From: Verrucomicrobiota bacterium
GTDB taxonomy: Bacteria; Verrucomicrobiota; Verrucomicrobiia; Opitutales; UBA2995
Direction of reading: 5' to 3'
NCBI GenBank assembly: GCA_027622555.1
Contig: JAQBYJ010000011.1
Span: forward strand, 1 to 64,000
Length of the DNA stretch: 64,000 nucleotides
Shown: positions 55,705 to 64,000 of the stretch, piece after piece
How the letters are laid out: every line of letters begins with the position of its first letter
How positions within the stretch are numbered: position 1 is the stretch's first letter
Translations under genes and position numbers: made by a program
Notes under the pieces: generated by a model
Database searches by the model: none
Seen by the model: only the letters and a program-made list of their open reading frames with translations
Told to the model about the DNA's origin: nothing

Positions 55705-57171
55705 ATGAACCCACTCGAACAATACGTCACTTTAGAATCTCGAAGACAATTTCTTGGTAAGGCCGCCAAAGGACTCGGGATTGCAGCCTTATCCTCAATC
55801 CTGGGACCTCAGCTTCGGGGAGCATCCACGCTTCCATCCGGTTTGGGTGTGGGATTCCTGGGATCACCCCATTTTCCAGCAAAGGCAAAGCGAGGCATCT
55901 ACCTGTTTATGTCGGGTGCTCCCTCTCAACTGGACATGTATGACTACAAGCCGGAAATGAAGGCGATGTATGACAAAGATCTGCCGGACTCTATTCGACG
56001 CGGACAACGGCTCACCACTATGACATCGGGACAGGTCCGCTTCCCTGTGGTGCCGTCCATGTATGAATTCGAACAAGTTGGTCAGGCAGGGGCCTGGATG
56101 AGCGAACTCCTCCCATACACGAAGAAAGTGGTAGACGACCTCGCTATCATCAAGTCGATGTATACGGAGGCCATAAACCACGACCCCGCCATTACCTACA
56201 TCCAAACCGGGAACCAAATTCCAGGTCGCCCCAGCATGGGTGCCTGGTTGAGTTATGGTCTGGGAAGCTTGAATGAAAACCTACCCACCTTTGTAATTTT
56301 AAATTCCACCTGGACGGGACGCCAGGAAGCGCAAGCACTCTATTCCAGATTGTGGGGTGCCGGTCCTCTACCTTCCGAACACCAAGGTGTGAGCCTGCGT
56401 TCCAAGGGTGATCCCGTCCTTTACTTAAGTGATCCTCATGGCGTCAGCCGCGATCTTCGAAGAGATATGCTGGACGGCGTTAATGAAATAAACGAAGACC
56501 TCTATCAGGAATTCGGGGACCCGGAAACTCACGCCCGCATCTCTCAATATGAGATGGCATTCCGCATGCAAAGTTCGGTGCCAGAACTCACCGACCTCTC
56601 CGACGAACCGGATTACATTTTTGATTTGTATGGTCCGGATGCGAAGGTGCCTGGAACCTTCGCCTACAACTGCCTGATGGCTCGTCGTCTCGCAGAAAAA
56701 GGCGTCCGTTTCTCTCAAATCTTCCATCGTGGCTGGGACCAACACAACTCGCTTCCTAAAGATCTCCCCAACCAATGTAAGGATATCGACCAAGCCACTT
56801 ATGCATTAATTACAGACTTAAAGCAGCGCGGCATGTTTGACGACACCATGGTAATTTGGGGCGGAGAGTTCGGTCGCACCATTTATTGCCAGGGAACGCT
56901 CAGTGAGTCCACTTACGGGCGAGACCACCACCCTCGTTGTTTCACCAAATGGATTGCCGGTGCAGGAGTGAAGGGAGGCACGGTTTATGGAAACACTGAC
57001 GAGTTTGGCTATAATATCACGGAGAACCCTGTGCATATTCGCGATCTAAACGCAACTATCCTGAATCAATTCGGCATTAATCACGAACGGTTAAACTTCA
57101 GGCATCAAGGACTCGATCTAAGCCTTACCGGCGTAGAGGAAGCTCGCGTTGTAAAAGAGATCTTAACTTAA
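55705..57171 (+). CDS. DUF1501 protein, partner of the fused cytochrome
   Basis: I start at ATG 55705 ([20 protein letters not shown]); the frame to 55663 reads through a REP-like unit. The 488-residue protein has an RR-containing export signal ([20 protein letters not shown]) and a DUF1501 body ([80 protein letters not shown]). It follows the DUF1549/DUF1553 fusion by about 200 bases, the same pairing as at 37660-42008. Whether it is under control of the ECF sigma factor is open. Confidence 0.92.
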   Translation: MNPLEQYVTLESRRQFLGKAAKGLGIAALSSILGPQLRGASTLPSGLGVGFLGSPHFPAKAKRGIYLFMSGAPSQLDMYDYKPEMKAMYDKDLPDSIRRGQRLTTMTSGQVRFPVVPSMYEFEQVGQAGAWMSELLPYTKKVVDDLAIIKSMYTEAINHDPAITYIQTGNQIPGRPSMGAWLSYGLGSLNENLPTFVILNSTWTGRQEAQALYSRLWGAGPLPSEHQGVSLRSKGDPVLYLSDPHGVSRDLRRDMLDGVNEINEDLYQEFGDPETHARISQYEMAFRMQSSVPELTDLSDEPDYIFDLYGPDAKVPGTFAYNCLMARRLAEKGVRFSQIFHRGWDQHNSLPKDLPNQCKDIDQATYALITDLKQRGMFDDTMVIWGGEFGRTIYCQGTLSESTYGRDHHPRCFTKWIAGAGVKGGTVYGNTDEFGYNITENPVHIRDLNATILNQFGINHERLNFRHQGLDLSLTGVEEARVVKEILT

Positions 57172-57276
57172 AACATAATCGTCCTGTTAAACCCCATATC
57201 TTCCTTTTGGAGTAGCAAGCTATCAGGGAATTAGTCTTCAGAAATTCCGCAGATAACTTACGATGAATCTTTGATA

Positions 57277-58740
57277 ATGATAAAAAAACTGATTACCATT
57301 CTCAGCGCATTCCTGGCATTGGTCATGCTGGTGCTTTTTATAAGCAATCCACTGACCGGGCTAGGAGAATCAGAACAATTACAATTCTTTGGACGCTTTC
57401 ACCCAGTAGTACTTCACCTGCCAATTGGCTTTTTTATTGTATTGGGAGTTCTGGAATTCGGATCGATGATTCCCGGGGTTTCGAAACTCAAAGATTCAAC
57501 ACCGCTTGTGCTCTTTCTTAGTATAATAGCCACACTGTTAGCGATATCAACGGGACTTATTCTCGCCTATGGAAGTGGCTCCAGCGAAGCGTTAGTTGTA
57601 TATCATATGCGTGTCAGCCTCTTGCTGGGCATCTTCAGCTTGGGCCTCGGTTTATTAAAACTCAACGGAAACAAAATTGCTTCAGTGTTGTGCTACAAAG
57701 TCGTGCTTATTGCGACACTTGGTCTGTTGTTTGTATCTAGTCACAACGGCGGATCCATTACCCATGGGGAAGATTATCTGACAAAGTTTATGCCCAATGA
57801 AATCCGACCACTATTTGGCCTCGAACTTGAAGAAGAGGTCGTCGTCATGTCGGTGGAGGATTTGATTGTTTACCGGGATGTCGTACACCAAATCTTCGAA
57901 CAAAACTGTAACAGCTGCCACAACCCCAACAAAAGAAAAGGGGAATTCAATATGGAAACATTTGAAGGCCTTATGAAAGGCGGTGAAATGGGATATTCCA
58001 TAGCAGCAGGAGACCTGGAGGACAGCGAACTGTATTTCCGAATAACCCTACCTCACGATGATGATGACTTCATGCCGAGTGATGGAAAACCTCCCTTATC
58101 AGACCTTGAAGTTGAACTTATTGGTTGGTGGATTGAAGAAGGAGCAGATCCCAATCTGAGCGTTGCTGAATACGGCGATATTCCTGCCCCCATCTACAAC
58201 TACTTTCAATCAGTCTTTGACTCAATAGTATCCAAGGAAGAATTGGAAGCTCGTGAAAATCAACGTCAGGCACTTTATGCGGAACTGGCTGAGATTCAAA
58301 ATAAGTCCGGAATTATCCTGACCCCGATTGAACCTAATGCTTCCAGGTTTTCAGTAGACACTTTCGCGATTCAAAAAACTTTCGACGACGCTGCCCTTGA
58401 AACCTTAATTCCGTATGCAGAGAAAATCATCGAAGCCGATTTTAGTAATACAAAACTTACCGACCTCTCTTTATCGACCTTGGTAAAATTCAAAAACCTG
58501 GAGTCCTTAAACTTGAGTAAAACAGGCATTGAAGGTCAGCAGATCGGCAAACTCGCCCAATTGGAGAAACTTAAATCCTTAAACCTTTACGCAACAAAAC
58601 TTACCAGTACCTCCGTTGGTGAATTATCGAAACTCGCTCAGCTCAAGCATCTCTATTTATTCCAAACAGACCTTTATGAGGAATCTATTATCGCCGAACT
58701 CAAGGAAGCATTGCCTGAGTGTAATTTTGTCCTGAATTAA
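57277..58740 (+). CDS. Membrane protein: DUF2231-like domain, cytochrome c motif and leucine-rich repeats
   Basis: ATG 57277 is preferred over an upstream TTG at 57271. The 487-residue protein has four to five membrane helices at about 5-155, with the DUF2231-like FHPVVLHLPIGFFIVLGVLE. A periplasmic PSCyt1-type cytochrome c segment follows (CNSCHNPNKRKG at about 211-222, then FMPSDGKPPLSDLEVELIGW). The C-terminal leucine-rich repeats cover about 375-487 (SLNLSKTGIEGQQIGKLAQL, SLNLYATKLTSTSVGELSKL, HLYLFQTDLYEESIIAELKE). Such proteins accompany PSCyt1/DUF1501 pairs in PVC genomes and could be the membrane electron acceptor, which is an inference. Confidence 0.85.
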   Translation: MIKKLITILSAFLALVMLVLFISNPLTGLGESEQLQFFGRFHPVVLHLPIGFFIVLGVLEFGSMIPGVSKLKDSTPLVLFLSIIATLLAISTGLILAYGSGSSEALVVYHMRVSLLLGIFSLGLGLLKLNGNKIASVLCYKVVLIATLGLLFVSSHNGGSITHGEDYLTKFMPNEIRPLFGLELEEEVVVMSVEDLIVYRDVVHQIFEQNCNSCHNPNKRKGEFNMETFEGLMKGGEMGYSIAAGDLEDSELYFRITLPHDDDDFMPSDGKPPLSDLEVELIGWWIEEGADPNLSVAEYGDIPAPIYNYFQSVFDSIVSKEELEARENQRQALYAELAEIQNKSGIILTPIEPNASRFSVDTFAIQKTFDDAALETLIPYAEKIIEADFSNTKLTDLSLSTLVKFKNLESLNLSKTGIEGQQIGKLAQLEKLKSLNLYATKLTSTSVGELSKLAQLKHLYLFQTDLYEESIIAELKEALPECNFVLN

Positions 58741-58824
58741 CAGGAATGCTCAGTAGTGTAAGAAATTGCACTTTCTTTTAAATCAGGCTGGAAGTCGGCG
58801 TGACACTTCATCAACTTGTTTTCC

Positions 58825-59841
58825 ATGTCTTCTATAACCCTGAAAACTTCGGTCGATCTAGGGGTCGTCCCAACTCATATAAAATTCGTTGGAGGCCTTG
58901 TCCCGAACGAAGCTGGAAAGTTACCTCGAGGTGAGGATGGCCGCCTACTACTCCTCTCTGAGATCGATTACTTAGTAGCAAATGCACCTGTCTCAATAAC
59001 CACCGTCCAAGTTCCTTTCTTTCCAGGACTAGACCAAGGTGATTGCGATGAACTGTTTGGCGCGATTAATGAAGCCGGTTTAAAACCCTTGCAGATTATG
59101 ATGGTCGGCGGAGGTAATCCGATGGATCCAGCCGATGAAGACACTGTATGCCCGATGTTGGTGGCCGGCCTTGAAGCTGCAAAGCGTTACGGCATCGAAC
59201 ACGTTTCCTCAACATCCTTGGAAGAATGGATGAAACCAGGCGCAGTGGAACTCACTGGGGAGGCCTTTGAAGCTGCCGTCGTTCAACTCGGGAAATTACA
59301 CGCCCGAGTAGTTCGCGAAGCCGGAGCGCTCGATAGTTGCATTAAAACCTGGCACATAGAATTTCTTCGTGGAATTGAATTCCAAACGTTCACCGATGTT
59401 CGCAAAGGCTGGAAAGCGGTAAGCGCGATGAACGAAGCACTTGGCGAAAACTTCTTTAAGATCATTGTGGATGCAGCCCATTGTGGAGATTCTTCTCTCA
59501 GCATGGAAGAGAATGTCGCCGCGATAGAAGAAATTGGCAAAGAAGGCGGAATTAGCATGTTCCACGCTTCCGCCAAGACCACTCGAGGTTGTCTTTCTAC
59601 CGACGACGGATGGATCGGTCATTTGCTAACAGCCTGTGCAGCCACCGGAAATCTGGAAATCGTTTTGGTCGAATTGTTCCATCATGAGGACGATGCTCTG
59701 GCTGGTCTACGTGCTGCAGATCCCGGTCATGGAATCGATACACGGGATGGACGAACCTATTCAGAGTGCACAATCGATGGACTGGTAGATGTTGCCCGGA
59801 GGATGAATAACCTGGTGGCTCGTGGGATTTTGAAATCGTAG
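58825..59841 (+). CDS. TIM-barrel sugar isomerase/epimerase-like protein
   Basis: I start at ATG 58825 (MSSITLKTSVDLGVVPTHIK); a TTG nine bases earlier is less likely. The 338-residue cytoplasmic protein has barrel-strand motifs of the AP-endonuclease-2/sugar isomerase family (LKPLQIMMVGGGNPMDPADE, GIEHVSSTSLEEWM, TWHIEFLRGIEFQ, FFKIIVDAAHCGDSS, ISMFHASAKTTRG, IVLVELFHHEDDA) with likely metal ligands Glu, Asp, His and Glu on successive strands. It probably isomerises or epimerises a keto-sugar. Its stop codon lies in a REP-like sequence starting GTAGGATGGGC. Confidence 0.75.
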   Translation: MSSITLKTSVDLGVVPTHIKFVGGLVPNEAGKLPRGEDGRLLLLSEIDYLVANAPVSITTVQVPFFPGLDQGDCDELFGAINEAGLKPLQIMMVGGGNPMDPADEDTVCPMLVAGLEAAKRYGIEHVSSTSLEEWMKPGAVELTGEAFEAAVVQLGKLHARVVREAGALDSCIKTWHIEFLRGIEFQTFTDVRKGWKAVSAMNEALGENFFKIIVDAAHCGDSSLSMEENVAAIEEIGKEGGISMFHASAKTTRGCLSTDDGWIGHLLTACAATGNLEIVLVELFHHEDDALAGLRAADPGHGIDTRDGRTYSECTIDGLVDVARRMNNLVARGILKS

Positions 59842-59877
59842 GATGGGCTTTACGCCATAGCCTTATACACATCCTAC
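59838..59877. repeat. REP-like element overlapping the stop codon
   Basis: GTAGGATGGGCTTTACGCC at 59838-59856 has the REP-like head and loop. ATCCTAC at 59871-59877 can pair with the head GTAGGAT. The TAG of the head is the stop codon of the preceding gene (59839-59841). It might double as a terminator. Confidence 0.5.
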
Positions 59878-60410
59878 CTCTTTGGGGAAAACGACTTTTT
59901 TTAGCAGATTTATTGACTGGTCAGTAGTTCAGCAATTGAAGCCGCGAAATAAGAACGCTGTTACAACGAGCAATCTAAGTGTTTGTTCATTTCTGTTTTC
60001 TTAATCCCGATCGGCAGAACCAACACCATGATTCTGTTCTCCATGATTTTGTCTTTATAACAGAATAATGGGTACAGAATCATTTTTATTTGAAAATTCC
60101 GAAGGAGTGGGGAGTCTGTTCCCGGAAGACCTGGAGTACTAAATGTGGATCACAGCATTGCTAGAAATTAAACTTAACCTTTTTCTATGATCCAGAAATG
60201 TTGTCTATAAAGCTAAGGCTTAACGAGCTGATTTCACGGAGGACTTGGAAGCTTGTAGCCGCGGATCAAATTCGAAACGATCGCGGGATAAACCCGCTCC
60301 TACAGCTTTAATGTAGAAAGGAGGAGGAATAGTTTGAGTAGGAGGACGATTTTAAAAATTCAGTTCCCCTGAACACTGACACCCGACACCTGCCACACTT
60401 TTCAGTAGAC
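59878..60410. other. Gene-free intergenic region with repeats
   Basis: No gene is seen between the plus-strand isomerase and the minus-strand SDR gene, which converge here. A REP-like half element, ATCGCGGGATAAACCCGCTC plus CTACAG, lies at 60281-60306 (hairpin GCGGG-ATAAA-CCCGC), and the dispersed repeat of 60321-60390 follows. Confidence 0.6.
60321..60390. repeat. Dispersed repeat, inverted copy of 51135-51195
   Basis: On the minus strand the region reads GGTGTCGGGTGTCAGTGTTC, AGGGGAACTG, then AAAATCGTCCTCCTACTC and ATTCCTCCTCC. It shares block order with 51135-51195 but is not identical. Confidence 0.5.
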
Positions 60411-61175
60411 CTACCTCAACAAGGTCGATCCGCCATCAATGTCATAGGCGCTGGCGGTAATGAACGAGGCTTCGTCGCTACAAAGGAAAACGGCTAACGC
60501 AGCAATCTCCTCCGGTTTACCCATTCTGCCAATCGGTTGAAAGGCGGAAAGTTTTGCGAACATCTCATCTCTATTGTCCGGGTAATTCTTATCCAAATAG
60601 GAATCAACAAATGCAGTATGCACCCGCCCCGGGCAGAGACAATTACATCGAATGTTTTCGGCAAGATAATCTTTAGCAACTGACAGGGTCATGGCAAATA
60701 CCGCACCCTTACTGGCCGAATAAGCAAATCGGTCGCTGATACCAATCTTACTTGCGATGGAAGCCATGTTGAGGATGGCACCTCCACCATTTGCTTTCAT
60801 TCCTGGAATGGCCGCAAATAAACAATGGTAGGGACCTTTGATATTTACCGCATAGATTTTATCCATCTCTTCAGGAGAAGTAGCCTCCACATTTCCTATG
60901 GATGCGATACCTGCGTTATTGACCAAAATGTCAGCGGGGCCCAGTTCATCGAAAAGGACTTTAACCGCAGCGCCATTGGAAACATCCAGAGAATGGAAAC
61001 TTGCCGTGCCGCCTGATTCGACAATAGAGGAAACCGTTTCCCGGCCCCCCGCTTCATTCAGGTCTAATACAAAAACCTGGGCACCTTCCGCACCAAAACG
61101 TTGAGAAATAGCTCGACCGATTCCAGAACCGGCACCGGTTATAAATGCCTTTTTATTTTTAAGTCTAAGATCCAT
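60411..61175 (-). CDS. Short-chain dehydrogenase/reductase (SDR)
   Basis: This 254-residue classical SDR has the cofactor motif TGAGSGIG (13-20), Asp at the end of strand 2 (VFVLDLNEAGG, favouring NAD), NNAG (86-89), and the catalytic set Asn111, Ser139, Tyr152 and Lys156 (AYSASKGAVF). It is cytoplasmic. It resembles sugar (glucose, fucose or galactose) dehydrogenases and 3-oxoacyl reductase-like members; which one cannot be told. Beside a sulfatase gene, oxidation of a released sugar such as L-fucose is a reasonable guess. The gene is 41 bases downstream of the sulfatase and may share its transcript. Confidence 0.9.
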   Translation of the reverse strand: MDLRLKNKKAFITGAGSGIGRAISQRFGAEGAQVFVLDLNEAGGRETVSSIVESGGTASFHSLDVSNGAAVKVLFDELGPADILVNNAGIASIGNVEATSPEEMDKIYAVNIKGPYHCLFAAIPGMKANGGGAILNMASIASKIGISDRFAYSASKGAVFAMTLSVAKDYLAENIRCNCLCPGRVHTAFVDSYLDKNYPDNRDEMFAKLSAFQPIGRMGKPEEIAALAVFLCSDEASFITASAYDIDGGSTLLR

Positions 61176-61216
61176 TTTAATTTAAACTTGGGTAATTATG
61201 TTTCCTCTTTCAATGA

Positions 61217-62875
61217 TTACTTGTTGGCTTTTGCCAGTTCAGCCTCACGAACTTTTAAGAACTCGTGAGATATTTTAAAGGCATTTTGTTTATCGATCTC
61301 ATCGTAATCCCAGAACTCTTGAACCACCCTCTCCACTGCCGGGTAATGAGAACCATCATCTCCTACATTCATTCGAAGTTTTGCAAATCGAACTTTAAGC
61401 TGATCACGAACGTCTTGGTAGGCCGGATGATCATATACGTTATTGAGTTCTTGAGGGTCACGTTCGAGATCATAAAGCTCCCAACCCGGAGGCGTCCGAT
61501 AACCACCTTCATAATTGCAGCCATAAAAATAAATGAGTTTATGGTTCTTGGTTCTAATGGCCATCTCACCTGGATTATCGTGGTGGGCCATATGCATCCA
61601 ATAACGGTAATAGGCCGCATCTTTCCAACCAGCTGGCTCACGACCGGTTTCACAAATTTCACGAAACGATTTTCCTTGAACATTTTTAGGAATCACAGCT
61701 CCGGCAAAATCAAGCATCAAGGCGGGGTAATCAACATTCTCGATAATTGCATCGCTGCGAATACCGGAAGGAATGCTCTTCGGATAGCGCACAATAAAGG
61801 GCATACGTTGTGATTCATCATAAGCCCAGCGTTTGTCCTGAAAGTCTTTTTCACCTAACCAGAATCCTTGATCGCCCGTGTAAATAATCACGGTGTTATC
61901 GAAAAGACCTTCCTGTTTAAGGTAATCGAAAAGTCGCTTGAGGTTATCATCCACCCCCTTCACACAGCGAAGGTATTTTTTTAAATAAGCCTGGTAGGAT
62001 ATGCGTGTGGTTTCGACTTCACTCAATTTGGAAGGATCGTAGTCATCCGGATATTCCTCAGGAAACATTGCAAAGAGATGGGTAGCATAGGAGCGTCGAG
62101 GATTGCGGCTTCCAATCGATGTTCCGATATGCGGGGTCAGTTCGTCGTTGTGTCCTCGAGTACCGATCGAACCCCAGGTTTTTGGCACATCGTACAAGGT
62201 ATCCGGTTCAGGAATTTCAACGTCGGCCAGGTAAGACTGGTAACGCTCAGCATTTTCGAAGTAATCATGAGGTGCCTTAAACTGATGACAGACGAAGAAA
62301 GGTTTATTCGGGTCCCGCTCATTTTGAAACCAATCCAGCGTAGCATCCGTAATGACATCGGAAGAATGTTCCCCTTTATGAACCTCGACATTTTCTGGCC
62401 AAGGGTTGTCTCCCTGAGTTCTCAACTCGGTATCAAAATATTTGCCCTGCCCTGGGAGCACTTTGTAGTAGTCGAAATTCGGTTCCTCCTTTAAATGCCA
62501 TTTGCCTATTATAGCCGTTTGATAACCGGCCTTTTTCATTTGAATGGGAAGCATTTGCTTGTCCGGCTTTATGTTTCCATTCAAATCGAACACACCATTA
62601 ATATGGTTATACTGACCCGTAATGATGCAGGCTCGCGAAGGAGTACAAATCGAGTTGGTATTAAATGCGTTTTCAAACAAAATTCCTTCTTCCGCCAGGG
62701 TATCGATTGTTGGCGTTGGATCCAACTGTTTCAATAAAGTCGCATAGGCTCCAATGGCTTGAGCCGTATGATCGTCCGACATGATAAACAAAATATTCGG
62801 TTTGTCTGCTGCGATCAAAGAATGAATTGAAAAACCAAAAAGAATGGAGATTTGGAGCAATTGTTTAGGGTTCAT
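61217..62875 (-). CDS. Secreted S1 sulfatase
   Basis: ATG 62875 gives a good signal peptide (MNPKQLLQISILFGFSIHSL, cleavage near IAA); the longer frame to 62911 adds 12 residues. The 552-residue enzyme shows metal site IMSDDHTAQA, formylglycine site CTPSR with Cys77, GKWHLKEEPNFDYY, and C-terminal metal site YTGDQGFWLG. The latter form occurs in sulfatases acting on host or algal glycans (S1 subfamilies related to iduronate/N-sulfoglucosamine or fucose sulfates). The SDR gene follows 41 bases downstream. A substrate cannot be fixed. Confidence 0.93.
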   Translation of the reverse strand: MNPKQLLQISILFGFSIHSLIAADKPNILFIMSDDHTAQAIGAYATLLKQLDPTPTIDTLAEEGILFENAFNTNSICTPSRACIITGQYNHINGVFDLNGNIKPDKQMLPIQMKKAGYQTAIIGKWHLKEEPNFDYYKVLPGQGKYFDTELRTQGDNPWPENVEVHKGEHSSDVITDATLDWFQNERDPNKPFFVCHQFKAPHDYFENAERYQSYLADVEIPEPDTLYDVPKTWGSIGTRGHNDELTPHIGTSIGSRNPRRSYATHLFAMFPEEYPDDYDPSKLSEVETTRISYQAYLKKYLRCVKGVDDNLKRLFDYLKQEGLFDNTVIIYTGDQGFWLGEKDFQDKRWAYDESQRMPFIVRYPKSIPSGIRSDAIIENVDYPALMLDFAGAVIPKNVQGKSFREICETGREPAGWKDAAYYRYWMHMAHHDNPGEMAIRTKNHKLIYFYGCNYEGGYRTPPGWELYDLERDPQELNNVYDHPAYQDVRDQLKVRFAKLRMNVGDDGSHYPAVERVVQEFWDYDEIDKQNAFKISHEFLKVREAELAKANK

Positions 62876-62934
62876 TCGGGTAAGTAGGATGAAAATTGAA
62901 AGAGATAACAAGCTATCAAATTACAGAATCGGGC

Positions 62935-63999
62935 TCAATATCTTCGATTCTTCCTTCGACCGTATCCCTTGGAGCTCTTGGTATTAGAAGGTGAGGAGTC
63001 TTTGCCGGATCTAAGAAGAGAAATTTGATCACGGAGTAATGCCGCGCGTTCGAACTCCAGGCTCTCTGCCGCCTGAAGCATTTCTATCTCCATTTCGGCA
63101 ATGACTTGTTTGCGCTCATCCGTTCCGAGCGCTTCAGCAACCAGATTCGATTTTTCTTCCTTCCCTTTGTAAATGAGACTGGACTGGATGCCGCGACGAA
63201 TACTTGTAGGAATAATCCCATGCTCCGTATTATAAGCCTCCTGCCGTTCTCTTCTGTAAGCAGTCACTTCGATCGTTTTCTGAATGGAGTCATTCATTTT
63301 ATCCGCATACAAAATGACACGGCCTTTTTCATGACGTGCAGCACGGCCGGCGGTTTGCACCAAGCTGGTGTAATTTCTTAAAAAACCTTCTTTGTCTGCA
63401 TCCAGGATGGCGACCAAAGCTACTTCCGGAAGATCAAGGCCTTCACGCAAAAGATTTACCCCAACCAAAACATCAAAATCGCCGGACCGAAGACGTCGCA
63501 GTATTTCAATACGTTCAACAGCATCGATGTCGGAGTGAAGATACTCAACGCGCACCTTTGCTTCGCGAAAAAACGTGGTCAGATCTTCAGACATGCGTTT
63601 GGTTAAGGTCGTTACCAGGACCCGTTCCTTTTGATCGACGGCCAATTTGATTTCTCCAATCAAATCCTCCACCTGCCCCTTGGTGGATCGGAGCTCCATA
63701 ATGGGATCCAATAAACCGGTTGGTCGTATGATCTGTTCTGCGACTACAGCGGAATTCTGCATTTCAAATGGCCGTGGCGTAGCGGAAACAAACAGAACCT
63801 GTTTGGCCAAAGCCATAAACTCTTCCATGCTCATGGGACGATTGTCCATTGCAGACGGCAGGCGAAATCCATGTTCCACCAGGGTGGTTTTACGTGATCG
63901 GTCACCTTCATACATTCCACCAATTTGTGGTAACGAAACATGACTCTCATCCAGGATGATCAATAAATCGTCCGGGAAAAAATCAATCAGACAAAACGG
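62935..63999 (-). CDS. uvrB: UvrABC excinuclease subunit B, 3' part (5' end outside window)
   Basis: The frame is open from the window edge (63999) to the stop at 62935, giving the C-terminal 354 residues of UvrB, the damage-verifying subunit of nucleotide excision repair. Visible are helicase motif II (LLIILDESHVSLPQIGGMY), the signature SATPRPFEM, motif V/VI blocks (VGVNLLREGLDLPEVALVAI, TSLVQTAGRAARHEKGRVIL), and the C-terminal UVR motif (EMLQAAESLEFERAALLRDQ) that contacts UvrC. The protein ends in a basic tail (RRKNRRY). The ATPase Walker A part lies beyond the window. Confidence 0.96.
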   Translation of the reverse strand, partial: PFCLIDFFPDDLLIILDESHVSLPQIGGMYEGDRSRKTTLVEHGFRLPSAMDNRPMSMEEFMALAKQVLFVSATPRPFEMQNSAVVAEQIIRPTGLLDPIMELRSTKGQVEDLIGEIKLAVDQKERVLVTTLTKRMSEDLTTFFREAKVRVEYLHSDIDAVERIEILRRLRSGDFDVLVGVNLLREGLDLPEVALVAILDADKEGFLRNYTSLVQTAGRAARHEKGRVILYADKMNDSIQKTIEVTAYRRERQEAYNTEHGIIPTSIRRGIQSSLIYKGKEEKSNLVAEALGTDERKQVIAEMEIEMLQAAESLEFERAALLRDQISLLRSGKDSSPSNTKSSKGYGRRKNRRY

Positions 64000-64000
64000 A

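Overview
The window looks like chromosomal DNA of a marine, polysaccharide-degrading member of the PVC superphylum, most likely Verrucomicrobiota (Opitutae/Puniceicoccales-like). This is an inference from content. The window holds PVC-type cytochrome families (PSCyt1/DUF1549/DUF1553, DUF1592-type, a PVC membrane-bound dehydrogenase), their DUF1501/DUF1552 partners, five S1 sulfatase loci, many Tat-type signal peptides and an ECF sigma factor paired with a membrane anti-sigma protein. I see no rRNA, tRNA, CRISPR array, phage or complete transposon.

Layout. 1-945: gene-free, with REP-like palindromes. 946-2944: adenosine deaminase family enzyme, then a vapBC toxin-antitoxin pair whose start codon lies in a palindrome. 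3030-5010: a DUF1080 glycosidase-like protein among gene remnants. 5017-9324: two amidohydrolases, an SGNH hydrolase broken by an in-frame stop, and an esterase. 9552-15674: glutamate synthase (gltD, gltB). 15913-22062: sugar MFS porter, mscL, PVC dehydrogenase, putative outer-membrane protein. 22290-26242: ThuA lipoprotein, a four-helix-bundle gene bracketed by complementary 7-8 bp repeat arrays, then a GMC oxidoreductase overlapping its subunit-3 partner. 26763-33083: a small orphan protein, a seven-repeat VCBS protein, and a DUF1592/DUF1552 pair. 33264-36270: 5'-nucleotidase and a sulfatase broken by an in-frame TAG. 36593-50607: Gfo/Idh oxidoreductase, then a minus-strand run: sulfatase, TauD dioxygenase, DUF1549/DUF1553 cytochrome, DUF1501 (probable operon); a HExxH protein; an enolase-superfamily enzyme; two more sulfatases. 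50701-59841: rpiB, then an ECF sigma factor, an anti-sigma domain fused to a PSCyt1/DUF1549/LamG-like/DUF1553 protein, a DUF1501 protein, a DUF2231/cytochrome/leucine-rich-repeat protein and a TIM-barrel isomerase. 60411-64000: SDR dehydrogenase, another sulfatase and the 3' part of uvrB.

How the genes may work together. Exported sulfatases, multi-domain cytochromes and DUF1501/DUF1552 proteins suggest periplasmic attack on sulfated glycans. DUF1080, ThuA, GMC plus subunit 3, Gfo/Idh and TIM-barrel proteins suggest oxidative (3-keto) sugar chemistry. The sugar porter, SDR, enolase-superfamily and amidohydrolase genes could feed released sugars into central metabolism. Substrates cannot be assigned from sequence alone.

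Most notable: (1) the sigma factor next to an anti-sigma domain fused to a di-CxxCH enzyme-like cytochrome; (2) REP/REPIN-like palindromes sharing a GTAGG head but differing in stem; (3) the four-helix-bundle gene enclosed by complementary repeat arrays; (4) two otherwise intact genes each cut by a single in-frame stop.
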